A stretch of DNA of 64,000 bases from Paenibacillus xylanexedens (GTDB taxonomy: Bacteria > Bacillota > Bacilli > Paenibacillales > Paenibacillaceae): NCBI RefSeq assembly GCF_007676705.1, contig NZ_VEBF01000001.1, positions 682,001 through 746,000 of the forward strand, read 5' to 3'. The translations under genes were made by a program, and so were the position numbers. Below are positions 8,566-16,465 of the stretch, piece after piece. Each line of letters starts with the position of its first letter. Position 1 is the stretch's first letter. A model generated the notes under the pieces. That model ran no database searches, was not told the DNA's origin, and worked only from the letters and a program-made list of their open reading frames with translations.

Positions 8566-9123
8566 TTAAGCCAGGACTGTCTCGCTCGCCTTAACTACCG
8601 AAGCACCAAGGCTGGAACGAAAATGTCCAAGTGCCCACTCATGTCCTGCCGGATTGAAGCTGGCAACGGCATCTTCATATACCGTAATATGAAAACCTTT
8701 ATTGTAAGCATCCACTGCAGTATGCAGTACGCAAATGTCCGTGCATACCCCAATGAGTGCAATATCTGTAATGCCACGTGCACGCAGTCTGAGTTCCAGG
8801 TCTGTACCACAGAATGCGCTGTACCTTGTCTTATCCATCCACCGAATATCCGCTTTCCGTTCTTCCATCACTTGGGCAAGACGACCATATAACTGCCTTC
8901 CTTCCGTATTTCGGATGTTATGAGGCGGGAAAAGGGCTGTCTCCGGGTGATACGGATCATTCTCTTCGTGCAGATCCACAGCCATAATCACTTCATGTTT
9001 ATGATTACAATAAGCTTCCGTTACAGCTGCGATCGTCTCTTCGATCTCAACCGCTGGCTGGCCTACAGGTAGAGAACCTGTCACAAAATCTTGTGTAAAA
9101 TCAATGACAATCAGTGCTTTCAT
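8566..9123 (-). CDS. pncA: Nicotinamidase (isochorismatase superfamily)
   Basis: 185 residues. Hydrolyses nicotinamide to nicotinate. Seen: catalytic Asp in LIVIDFTQDF, a metal-site region DLHEENDPYHPE, MDKTRYSAFCGTDLE with the catalytic Lys, and IGVCTDICVLHTAVDAYNKGF with the nucleophilic Cys. The ATG at 9123 has AAGGGAG eight bases upstream; a GTG nine bases earlier overlaps that site. It sits 67 bases after the nrtR-like gene and 194 before pncB. Confidence 0.93.
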   Translation of the reverse strand: MKALIVIDFTQDFVTGSLPVGQPAVEIEETIAAVTEAYCNHKHEVIMAVDLHEENDPYHPETALFPPHNIRNTEGRQLYGRLAQVMEERKADIRWMDKTRYSAFCGTDLELRLRARGITDIALIGVCTDICVLHTAVDAYNKGFHITVYEDAVASFNPAGHEWALGHFRSSLGASVVKASETVLA

Positions 9124-9190
9124 CGTCAACACTCCCTTGGCCCAGAATGATTTGATCCTGATTCAGTTCAGATTGACACACCTACCATTA

Positions 9191-9994
9191 TTACGTATAG
9201 ATCGACAGCCGTGGTACAAGTTCTGTAAAACGATATAGCTGCGCCGGACGCTGTGAATACTGATTAGAACTCACAAGGTTACCCTCTTCATCCCGTACTT
9301 CTTCCACTATGCCTTTGCGACTGCGGGTAGACGTAATCTTACGAATGAAGTTTGGTTCTTCAAAATCCGGTACAACACTTTGAATAACCTGATATAATTC
9401 ACTTAACGTAAAGTCCCGTGGCAGGAATTGCCTAGCAATCGTCGTTTCCAGCATCTGCTGTTGAATACGTCGATATGCATCTTCAATGATTGTTCTGTGA
9501 TCAAAGGCCAGTTCCAGTTCTTGCAGCGCCTCCTGAATGGTGAACAATCCAACATCCTCAGCATCATCTGCTGCTTGGCGTTGATCCAGCATCCATTCTT
9601 CCACAAGCGCGAAAAATGCATGAGAGATAATCCAGCCCCTCGGGTCACGACCCGGCTGACTGTATACATTCAAGTACTCTAGGTGTCCACCGTCTACACC
9701 TGTCTCTTCCATCAGCTCACGCTTTGCTGCACCGTAGATGGATTCATTCTCCTGACAAAATCCACCGGGTAATGCCCATCTACCTGCAAAAGGCCAGCCC
9801 TTACGCTTAATCAGCATCACTTTCAATTCCCGAATGGGAAGTGTCTTGGTCACCGTCTTGCGCTCCCGCTTGGTCAAGGTGAACATAACGATATCCGCAG
9901 GAACACCATCTGGGGTACGATATTTCTTGGAACTATAGGCACGTGCTGCTTGTTCGTCGCTCTCTGCATTGAAGTGTTCGTAGTTTTCGTTCAT
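9191..9994 (-). CDS. NrtR-like Nudix transcriptional regulator of NAD metabolism
   Basis: 267 residues in two parts. A Nudix domain (about 35-165) has an intact box, GGFCQENESIYGAAKRELMEETGV fitting GX5EX7REUXEEXGU. A C-terminal winged-helix-like domain (about 190-265) carries the NrtR hallmark pattern FTLSELYQVIQ, then NFIRKI, then RPAQLYRF. NrtR proteins bind ADP-ribose with the Nudix fold and repress NAD salvage genes. Position at the head of a set with pncA and pncB supports that role. The intact Nudix box leaves open an ADP-ribose pyrophosphatase activity as well. ATG at 9994 is preferred (GGTGG five bases before); a GTG at 10003 is possible. Confidence 0.82.
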   Translation of the reverse strand: MNENYEHFNAESDEQAARAYSSKKYRTPDGVPADIVMFTLTKRERKTVTKTLPIRELKVMLIKRKGWPFAGRWALPGGFCQENESIYGAAKRELMEETGVDGGHLEYLNVYSQPGRDPRGWIISHAFFALVEEWMLDQRQAADDAEDVGLFTIQEALQELELAFDHRTIIEDAYRRIQQQMLETTIARQFLPRDFTLSELYQVIQSVVPDFEEPNFIRKITSTRSRKGIVEEVRDEEGNLVSSNQYSQRPAQLYRFTELVPRLSIYT

Positions 9995-10028
9995 GGGCAC
10001 CACCGACTATTTTCATTTTGATAATTTC

Positions 10029-10056
10029 ATTATGACATAATAATATCTTTTGTCAA
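10029..10056 (-). promoter_or_regulatory. Promoter of nrtR-pncA-pncB with overlapping palindrome
   Basis: Minus strand -35 TTGACA (10051-10056), 16-base spacer, -10 CATAAT (10029-10034). A 13-base perfect palindrome ATTATGTCATAAT (10029-10041) covers the -10 and is a natural operator candidate for autoregulation. The promoter is seen; the operator role is inferred. Confidence 0.65.
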
Positions 10057-10072
10057 CTGCGGGATTCCTATT

Positions 10073-10477
10073 TTACGTTCTTGGACGTGCAATTCGGAAT
10101 GTCGCTGTAGCCATGCATCCCAATGTACCCGATGCATCACGTACTTCCGAATGAGTCGTAACACTACGTCCCGCCTGATGCAATACCGTAGCTGTCACCA
10201 TCAATTCTCCTTGTTTCATGGGTGCGAGAAAATGTACATTCAGATTCGTTGTCACACAGCCGTCTACTTCCATTGCTGCTGTGGCGACCATTCCCATCGC
10301 CTGGTCCATCAGTGAAGTCAATACTCCCCCATGGATAATCCCCATGGAATTGGTATGATGTTCACCTGCCGTCAGCGCGATCTGCACTTCTTTTCCGTCC
10401 CCTTTTATATAACGACAGCCGAGAAATCCCCAGAACCGTCCATCTCCGTCTTCTACCATTTTGTCCAAAATGCTCAT
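10073..10477 (-). CDS. PaaI-family hotdog thioesterase
   Basis: 134 residues, one hotdog domain. Seen: HTNSMGIIHGGVLTSLMDQAMGMVA, with the HGG motif and the helix-borne Asp of the PaaI/DUF4442-like acyl-CoA thioesterases. The substrate is unknown. AAGGAG precedes the ATG. It ends about 80 bases before the nrtR start, and that gap holds the nrtR promoter, so it is probably not part of the NAD cluster. Its upstream region carries a 14-base palindrome, ATCAAG-CT-CTTGAT (10508-10521), of unknown meaning. Confidence 0.85.
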   Translation of the reverse strand: MSILDKMVEDGDGRFWGFLGCRYIKGDGKEVQIALTAGEHHTNSMGIIHGGVLTSLMDQAMGMVATAAMEVDGCVTTNLNVHFLAPMKQGELMVTATVLHQAGRSVTTHSEVRDASGTLGCMATATFRIARPRT

Positions 10478-10651
10478 TATTCATTTCTCCTTTATTGCAC
10501 TGTACGTATCAAGCTCTTGATGTCATGTGCCTTATCATTTAAAAAAAACGTCGCACCACACAAAATAACCCCACAGTGTGGAGCTTTGCTTGGAAGTATA
10601 TTCCGAGTACTGGCGATAGCCACCCCATGTTAACGATAATAATGTAATGTC

Positions 10652-10678
10652 AAAAAAGGCGCGGACTGCGTCCGCACC
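10652..10678 (-). terminator. Terminator of ricA
   Basis: Minus strand GGTGCGGAC-GCA-GTCCGCGCC (nine pairs, one G-T) followed by TTTTTT, ten bases after the ricA stop. Confidence 0.92.
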
Positions 10679-10688
10679 CTTCCGTCAT

Positions 10689-11138
10689 TTAACCGCAACT
10701 GGTCGGAGGTGAATCCGTTCCAGCCTCCACGTTCACTTTTTCGGAAACCGTATCTCGGATTACAGAGATCACAAGCTGAAGCAAGTAGTTGATATCGCTC
10801 TGGCTCTGCTGGAATTCCGTAACCAATGGAATACTGTCCAGTTCGCTTTGCAGATCGTCAATTTCCTGTTCAATTTTGCTGACCATCTCAACATTTTTGA
10901 AGCTTTCAAAAGCAACGATCTCTTTTTGTTTCTTCTTGATGGTTGCAATCAACTGTTGAATGCGCTCATGATCACGAATTTTGGTTTCAGCCTGTTGAAA
11001 CTGTCTAACTTCCTCACTCGTTCCGAGCATATCAGCCAATTCTTTGGCTTTTCCCATAATGTCGTCGCGTATGACCAGATTGCGCGTATCGTAGGTAGGC
11101 ATTCCATAATGATTGTACTGCACTTCTTCCTGCGCCAC
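10689..11138 (-). CDS. ricA: RicA (YmcA), YlbF/YmcA-family RNA-processing regulator
   Basis: 149 residues, mostly helical. In B. subtilis RicA forms the RicAFT complex that aids RNase Y processing and affects sporulation, competence and biofilm. Seen: ELADMLGTSEEVRQFQQAETKIRDHERIQQLI and a long coiled region, with a Cys near the C terminus (residue 148), where the family has iron-sulfur ligands. It lies downstream of miaB as in B. subtilis. The GTG start follows GGAG by eight bases. Unlike the compact B. subtilis pair, a 266-base gap with a dispersed repeat separates it from miaB. Confidence 0.88.
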   Translation of the reverse strand: MAQEEVQYNHYGMPTYDTRNLVIRDDIMGKAKELADMLGTSEEVRQFQQAETKIRDHERIQQLIATIKKKQKEIVAFESFKNVEMVSKIEQEIDDLQSELDSIPLVTEFQQSQSDINYLLQLVISVIRDTVSEKVNVEAGTDSPPTSCG

Positions 11139-11160
11139 TGAAATCGCTCCATTCTATGAG

Positions 11161-11188
11161 ATGATATAAGATGAGAACCTGGGCTCAA
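11161..11188 (-). promoter_or_regulatory. Possible ricA promoter
   Basis: Minus strand -35 TTGAGC (11183-11188), 16-base spacer, -10 TATCAT (11161-11166), just upstream of the ricA ribosome site. Confidence 0.45.
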
Positions 11189-11236
11189 ATGAGTTCAAAC
11201 GTCTGCTCCATGACCGCTGCGGGTACGGATCGTTCT

Positions 11237-11370
11237 TTTGATCGCTGTTGTCTCCGGATTTTTCTGATTACAATTGTTCAAGGTTAAAATCCGGAGAAAA
11301 AGGCGAACGCTTCGCTTCTACAGACCGATTCCGTCCCCTCCGCTACTTGCGCGAATGTCCGAACCTGATA
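11237..11370. repeat. Dispersed palindromic repeat, copy 1
   Basis: Begins TTTGATCGCTGTTGTCTCCGG. A perfect 12-base inverted repeat TCTCCGGATTTT (11251-11262) / AAAATCCGGAGA (11286-11297) encloses 23 bases, followed by AAGGCGAACGCTTCGCTTCT and a C-rich tail. A second, diverged copy in the same orientation lies at 59873-60040. No ORF. Both copies sit in gaps between co-directional genes. Confidence 0.75.
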
Positions 11371-11404
11371 TTGAACCCCAAAATTCTCATCTTATTGGTT
11401 TGTA

Positions 11405-12961
11405 TTACTGATTGGCAGCAACCGGCTCAGAGAGCAGGTTACCCCGAATATAAAAAGTCATCGGATCGGTGATTTCCACTTGTACGAAAGTACCGATCAA
11501 TTCTTTGGGTCCTTCAAAATGCACCAGTTTGTTGCTGCGCGTGCGTCCTGCCAGAACTTCGGAATTCCGCTTGCTCTCACCTTCAACGAGCACTTCAACG
11601 ACTTTGCCGCGTTGCTCTTCATTGCTCCGGTGGCTGTATTCGTTGATGGTTTCATTCAAGCGTTTCAAGCGTTCCTTCTTCACTTCCATCGGTACGTTAT
11701 CCTCCATCACCGCAGCAGGCGTACCTTCACGCGGGGAATAAATAAAGGTATAGGCAAAATCATACCCTACTTCACGGACAAGGGAAAGGGTATCTTCAAA
11801 CTGTTCTTCCGTTTCCCCCGGAAAACCAACAATAATATCCGTTGTCAACACAACATCCGGGATGGCCTTTTTAATTTTGTCAGCCAGTTTCAGATAGTGT
11901 TCCCGGCTATACTTGCGGCTCATACGTTTGAGTACTTCTGAACTGCCAGATTGCACCGGAAGATGGATATGCTCCACCAGGTTTCCGCCCTTCGCCAGCA
12001 CTTCTATCAAACGATCATCAAAGTCACGTGGGTGACTGGTTGTAAAGCGTACTCGCGGAATATCGATTTGGCGAATGGCATCCATCAAGTCACCAAAACT
12101 GTAGTTTAGGTCGGTGAAGTCCTTGCCGTATGCATTCACATTTTGACCAAGCAGGGTGATTTCTTTGAAGCCCTGTCGTGCCAAATCCCTTACTTCCGCA
12201 ATGACATCTTCCGGGCGACGGCTGCGTTCTTTGCCACGTGTGAACGGAACGATGCAATATGTACAGAACTTGTCGCAGCCATACATAATGTTCACCCAGC
12301 CGCGCATCCCCTCACGTTTCTTCGGCAGGTTCTCAATGATGTCGCCTTCCTTGGACCACACCTCAACAACCATTTCTTTGCTGAACAGCGCTTCCTGAAT
12401 CAGGTGTGGCAACCGATGCACATTATGTGTACCGAAGATCATATCCACAAAGCCATGCTTCTGCATGATTCGATTGACGACGCCTTCCTCCTGAGACATA
12501 CACCCGCATACGCCAAGTAATAATCCTGGACGTTCGAGTTTTAGCGTTTTCAGGTGACCAAGCTCACCAAACACCTTATCTTCCGCATTTTCCCGTATGG
12601 CACACGTATTGAGCAGAATAACATCAGCCTCTTTGCGATCCTCTGTAGCCTGATATCCCATAGACTCAAGCAGTCCTTTGATGGTCTCCGAGTCATGCTC
12701 GTTCATCTGACATCCATACGTATATACAATATAGTGTTTGCCTTTCCCTATGTTTTTCAGTTCATCGGGAACGGCATTTTCGTAAAGCACCTGGACGTCT
12801 TCTTTGCCCCGCTGTTTCTCCTGACGATGATTGGGTTCCGACTTGATGTTAATCTCACGGCCCCGGATTCTTATCTTTTTGCTGAATTCATCTTGCGAAA
12901 TTACTTTGGCATCGGAGAAATCAAAATATTGGGAGTAATCCTTTTTTGAGTCTTTAGCCAT
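11405..12961 (-). CDS. miaB: tRNA-2-methylthio-N6-dimethylallyladenosine synthase
   Basis: 518-residue radical-SAM methylthiotransferase that modifies A37 of tRNAs reading UNN codons. Seen: the N-terminal iron-sulfur domain with [30 protein letters not shown] and GVCGCMSQE; the radical-SAM CxxxCxxC in [16 protein letters not shown]; and a C-terminal TRAM domain (about 445-510). About 70 N-terminal residues precede the first domain, as in Bacillus homologues. AAGGAG is twelve bases before the ATG. Confidence 0.97.
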   Translation of the reverse strand: MAKDSKKDYSQYFDFSDAKVISQDEFSKKIRIRGREINIKSEPNHRQEKQRGKEDVQVLYENAVPDELKNIGKGKHYIVYTYGCQMNEHDSETIKGLLESMGYQATEDRKEADVILLNTCAIRENAEDKVFGELGHLKTLKLERPGLLLGVCGCMSQEEGVVNRIMQKHGFVDMIFGTHNVHRLPHLIQEALFSKEMVVEVWSKEGDIIENLPKKREGMRGWVNIMYGCDKFCTYCIVPFTRGKERSRRPEDVIAEVRDLARQGFKEITLLGQNVNAYGKDFTDLNYSFGDLMDAIRQIDIPRVRFTTSHPRDFDDRLIEVLAKGGNLVEHIHLPVQSGSSEVLKRMSRKYSREHYLKLADKIKKAIPDVVLTTDIIVGFPGETEEQFEDTLSLVREVGYDFAYTFIYSPREGTPAAVMEDNVPMEVKKERLKRLNETINEYSHRSNEEQRGKVVEVLVEGESKRNSEVLAGRTRSNKLVHFEGPKELIGTFVQVEITDPMTFYIRGNLLSEPVAANQ

Positions 12962-13162
12962 TTCCTTCGGTCACTCCTTACAGCCTCAATTAATAAAAAA
13001 TCGTTCATTCATCCCTGTTCCACGTGATTTTCTTGCTTGGAACAGCAAAAGAGCATTACAGCAAATTATAGCATGAATTGGGCTGTAGTTCCACATCCAA
13101 ACGGCCTGTCCCTTCGTCTAATCCGAAACATAGAAGGCTCAGAAGAACTCTCCGAAACAAAT
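12962..13162 (-). promoter_or_regulatory. miaB upstream region: extended -10 promoter and leader hairpin
   Basis: Minus strand TGCTATAAT (13065-13073) is an extended -10 without a good -35. The leader holds an eight-base stem CTGTTCCA (13038-13045) / TGGAACAG (13015-13022). No coding sequence seen in this gap. Confidence 0.45.
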
Positions 13163-13222
13163 AAAAAAAACTGAGCCTTGCCATCAGGGTTGGAATTAAC
13201 CGACCTTGTTGGCTGAGCTCAG
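13163..13222 (-). terminator. Terminator of pduL
   Basis: Minus strand outer stem CTGAGC / GCTCAG with inner GCCA/TGGC and GGTT/AACC steps, followed by eight T (13163-13170). Confidence 0.85.
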
Positions 13223-13274
13223 GTTTATACGGTATCAGGCCGCTCTAATTCGCGACTGAAGGCTGTTCATGTTA

Positions 13275-13847
13275 TTAGTCGATGATTTCAGCAGTGTCGC
13301 CATTACGAGCGCCAGCAGCGTTTGCTTCATCTGTATCAATATGCATGTCCAGTGCGAAAGAATCGGATACACGAGCCAGTACATTTTCCAGTACCAGACC
13401 ACGATCTCCGCCCAGGCGAACTTTCAGCAATTGTTTGTCCTCGATACCCCATTTTGCAGCATCCGAAGTGTGGAAGTGGATGTGACGAGCAGCAACGATA
13501 ACACCTTTATCAATCGTAACTTCGCCAGCAGGACCTTTAATCGTGATTCCCGGTGTACCTTCAATGCTTCCGGACTCACGTACAGGTGCTTTAACACCAA
13601 TAGCAAATGAATCTGTCATGGAGATCTCCAGTTGCGTTTCAGGGCGAACAGGTCCAAGGATACGCACTTTATCAAACTGTCCTTTCGAACCAATAACCGC
13701 TACAGTTTCGTTAGCAGCATATTGGCCAGGCTGAGACAGAGGTTTAAATTCAGTCAGTTCATAACCTTTACCAAACAAAATTTCAACGTGCTCTTGGGAT
13801 ACATGAATGTGACGGGCAGATACGCCCACAGGTACTGTTTTACTCAT
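13275..13847 (-). CDS. pduL: PduL-type phosphate propanoyltransferase
   Basis: 190 residues. PduL enzymes exchange acyl-CoA and acyl-phosphate and can replace Pta. Seen: two zinc-binding repeats, VSARHIHVS near the N terminus and VAARHIHFHTSD in the second half, plus the LGGDRGLVLENV strand. There is no microcompartment operon around it and no encapsulation-peptide-like N terminus, so it is probably a cytosolic phosphotransacylase. The ATG at 13847 is chosen; the GTG at 13859 overlaps the AAGGAG site. Confidence 0.9.
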   Translation of the reverse strand: MSKTVPVGVSARHIHVSQEHVEILFGKGYELTEFKPLSQPGQYAANETVAVIGSKGQFDKVRILGPVRPETQLEISMTDSFAIGVKAPVRESGSIEGTPGITIKGPAGEVTIDKGVIVAARHIHFHTSDAAKWGIEDKQLLKVRLGGDRGLVLENVLARVSDSFALDMHIDTDEANAAGARNGDTAEIID

Positions 13848-14041
13848 CGTAAATTTCACTCCTTGTTTATCTATGGCCTGTACTCAGGCTCTTAACAATC
13901 CAATGGTATTATACCCCTTTTTGGAGTGAAATGAAAACGAAGTGGTGAAAATTCATGAAATACACTTATTTCGCCATCATTCCTCTCCTTTATTTGGAAA
14001 ACAAGTTTCAATTCAAAACTTTCAACGCACACACCAGTTCA

Positions 14042-15043
14042 CTATTTCATGGAATTCCCCTTCTTCTGCATCTTCGGATTGCCCTCTGGCAAGTGTTCCC
14101 CCAGATAACTCATTGCATTCCCCCACAACCAGCCACGTACCAGTTGTTCATCATAATGCTTGAGCAGGATTTCCGTCAGCCTCGGATAGTGTCCTGAGTG
14201 TTCAAGTCTCTGAATATACGTTGAAATTCCATCAAAATCGGACCCCATCATCAGATGATGCTGCCCGCCGAGGGAACAGATCTGCTCGATATGAGGCAGC
14301 AGGTCCTCTATACGAACCTCCCCCTCCTGTTTAACAAACCAAGGGACAAACGTCAGTCCGATTCGTCCTTGCCGGGCAATGATGGCCTGAATCTGATCAT
14401 CTTTCAGATTACGTACATGGGGACATACGCTATAACTGTTAGAATGAGATGCGATAAAAGGACGTTTGCTCAAGTCAGCCAGTTCCCAGAAACCTTTCTC
14501 CGTTAAATGTGACACATCTAACAGCATGCCGACTTCATTACACAGGTGCACCAGTTCTTTTCCTTTCTCGGTCAGACCCGCTCCACGCTTCTCCATGATT
14601 CCATCAGCTGCCCAATTGGCATAGTTCCAGGTAAGTCCAACAATTCGAACACCCATCTGATAACATAACTCCAGATAGAACAGGTTGCCCTCCAGACCAT
14701 CCACACCCTCCAGTGTAATTAATCCCCACGGAACCTCTGTTTGCCCCACCTGAGCCACCTGTTCACGCCACAACAACGTCTGTGTGCCGCCAGGCCGCTC
14801 CTGACTTCTCTCTACACGCTTACGGTAAATATCCAACTGCCCCATCACATGTTCAAACTTGCCTCTGCCTAGTACTTCGGGTAAATAAATGGCGAATGCC
14901 TGCAACCCTACATTACCCTCTTTCAAACGTTGCACATTCACATCCAGTTGTGGAGCATCTTCGAATGAAAGTGTCTGCTGCATCAAGATTTTGCTCAGTG
15001 CATCACAGTGAAAATCGGCTATACGCCAATCAGACATGGACAT
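14042..15043 (-). CDS. Membrane-dipeptidase family (M19) peptidase
   Basis: 333 residues, peptidase family M19 (renal-dipeptidase-like, di-zinc). Seen: ADFHCDAL with the first metal ligands, the bridging Glu in LITLEGVDGL, LDVSHLTEKGFWEL, FIASHSNSYSVCPHVRNL and GSDFDG. There is no signal peptide, so it acts in the cytoplasm. The ATG at 15043 follows AAGGAGG by seven bases. The substrate (D- or L-dipeptides) cannot be told from sequence. Confidence 0.9.
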   Translation of the reverse strand: MSMSDWRIADFHCDALSKILMQQTLSFEDAPQLDVNVQRLKEGNVGLQAFAIYLPEVLGRGKFEHVMGQLDIYRKRVERSQERPGGTQTLLWREQVAQVGQTEVPWGLITLEGVDGLEGNLFYLELCYQMGVRIVGLTWNYANWAADGIMEKRGAGLTEKGKELVHLCNEVGMLLDVSHLTEKGFWELADLSKRPFIASHSNSYSVCPHVRNLKDDQIQAIIARQGRIGLTFVPWFVKQEGEVRIEDLLPHIEQICSLGGQHHLMMGSDFDGISTYIQRLEHSGHYPRLTEILLKHYDEQLVRGWLWGNAMSYLGEHLPEGNPKMQKKGNSMK

Positions 15044-15081
15044 CGTTAACCCTCCTTCTATGATTCGCTGCAAAAAAACGC

Positions 15082-15111
15082 AAAAAAACCTGTCTACATC
15101 GTAAACAGGTT
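15082..15111 (-). terminator. Terminator of spoVS
   Basis: Minus strand AACCTGTTTAC-GAT-GTAGACAGGTT (eleven pairs, one wobble) then five further T. Confidence 0.9.
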
Positions 15112-15129
15112 CAATGCATACTGCATGTA

Positions 15130-15390
15130 TTATCTGGGCTCCACAATCAGCTTAATGGCCGTTCGGTCCTCGCCGTCGATCACAATGTCTGTAAAAGCTG
15201 GAATACAAATCAGGTCAACTCCGCTTGGTGCTACAAATCCCCGGGCTATCGCTACCGCTTTAATGGCTTGGTTCAGTGCTCCCGCTCCAATTGCCTGCAG
15301 TTCAGCATTTCCACGTTCACGAAGAACCCCTGCAAGAGCGCCGGCTACAGAATTAGGATTGGACTTTGCTGAAACTTTTAATACATCCAT
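15130..15390 (-). CDS. spoVS: Stage V sporulation protein S
   Basis: 86 residues, the family's usual length, an Alba-like fold. Affects spore coat assembly and asymmetric division. The sequence opens MDVLKVSAKSNPNSVAGALA and ends LIVEPR, close to the highly conserved SpoVS. GGGAGGT precedes the ATG by seven bases. It follows ymdB as in B. subtilis but has its own sigma-H-type promoter. Confidence 0.97.
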   Translation of the reverse strand: MDVLKVSAKSNPNSVAGALAGVLRERGNAELQAIGAGALNQAIKAVAIARGFVAPSGVDLICIPAFTDIVIDGEDRTAIKLIVEPR

Positions 15391-15442
15391 GGTAAGTACC
15401 TCCCTGGGAATGTTGAAAGTTTGTTTCCACTTACTAGATGTT

Positions 15443-15469
15443 ATTCGCGGGAGGCAAAAAAATTCCTTC
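15443..15469 (-). promoter_or_regulatory. Sigma-H promoter of spoVS
   Basis: Minus strand GAAGGAATT (15461-15469), eleven bases, CGCGAAT (15443-15449). It fits RnAGGAwWW-N11/12-RnnGAAT except for the first -10 base. B. subtilis spoVS is sigma-H dependent, which agrees. Confidence 0.78.
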
Positions 15470-15507
15470 TTTTTAGACGGGTTTCCCTGCAAAATGGGAC
15501 AATACCC

Positions 15508-16302
15508 CTATTCCATGCGCCACTCGTCTTCCATTAGACGAATTTTTTCGATGCGTGTTGCCGCGCCTGTGGCTTCATCAATCTCTACTAAGACACCATG
15601 AAAATGCCATTTGCCATCATCAACAACAAATCGCACAGGCAGCTGGGTGTAGAACTTGCGCAACACGGCTTCACGCTCCATGCCCAATATGCCGTCACGC
15701 GGCCCTACCATGCCCGCATCCGTTAAGTAAGCCGTTCCTCCAGGCAAAATCCGATCATCATTACTCTGTACATGCGTATGTGTACCTACAACGAGCGATG
15801 CACGCCCATCCAGATGCCATCCCATGGCAATCTTCTCTGAAGTCGCTTCAGCGTGCATATCGACTAGAATACATTTGTAGTCCTGGCGTAGCTCATCTAC
15901 GATCTCATCAGCTACACGGAATGGACAATCCAGGGCAGGCAGGAACGTTCTTCCTTGCAGATTGACAATGGCCAGCTCCTTGCCTTCACCTTTGACAACC
16001 GTATATCCTCGTCCTGGTGTGCCTGGTGGAAAGTTCGCTGGTCGAATCATGCGCGGTTCATCATCTATAAAATCAAAAATATCCTTATTGTCCCAGGTAT
16101 GATTACCAAGTGTAATGCCATGTACACCCCAGTTGAAAAACTCATTCGCGATCGCACCTGTAATGCCGCGACCTGCCGCTGCATTTTCACCATTAACAAT
16201 CACCACATGCGGCTTATACTTCGATTTCAGGTACGGTAAATTTTCCTTTAATGCCTTACGTCCCACATTGCCCACTATGTCACCAATAAACAAAACTTTC
16301 AT
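15508..16302 (-). CDS. ymdB: YmdB metallophosphoesterase (2',3'-cyclic nucleotide phosphodiesterase)
   Basis: 264 residues, TIGR00282 family. In B. subtilis it hydrolyses 2',3'-cAMP-type substrates and influences biofilm versus motility choice. Seen: FIGDIVGNVGR (metal-binding D), VNGENAAAGRG, GNHTWDNKDI, VDMHAEATSEK and VGTHTHVQSND, the full set of metal ligands. GAGGAGG precedes the ATG. It follows rny, as in B. subtilis. Confidence 0.95.
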   Translation of the reverse strand: MKVLFIGDIVGNVGRKALKENLPYLKSKYKPHVVIVNGENAAAGRGITGAIANEFFNWGVHGITLGNHTWDNKDIFDFIDDEPRMIRPANFPPGTPGRGYTVVKGEGKELAIVNLQGRTFLPALDCPFRVADEIVDELRQDYKCILVDMHAEATSEKIAMGWHLDGRASLVVGTHTHVQSNDDRILPGGTAYLTDAGMVGPRDGILGMEREAVLRKFYTQLPVRFVVDDGKWHFHGVLVEIDEATGAATRIEKIRLMEDEWRME

Positions 16303-16424
16303 TGATTACTGCCTCCTCAATCCCTGCAAATCCCCTTTACTTCAAACGTTGAACCTTGCAGGACTCTATCTCATGCTTCATGATGTGTTGTTTTACTAAA
16401 TAACCTTATAACAGGCTATCAACA

Positions 16425-16457
16425 GGAAAAGTGGCCCACTACTGCGGCCACTTTTCC
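16425..16457 (-). terminator. Hairpin after rny, likely terminator
   Basis: Twelve-base perfect stem GGAAAAGTGGCC / GGCCACTTTTCC, nine bases after the rny stop on the minus strand. The T tract lies within the stem (CTTTTCC), so termination may be partial, allowing read-through to ymdB. Confidence 0.6.
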
Positions 16458-16465
16458 GTAATGCT

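Noticed and set aside
10020..10047. Larger GATA...TATC palindrome around the nrtR promoter
   Set aside because: Its centre is offset from the inner 13-base palindrome, so the outer arms do not extend the same symmetry.
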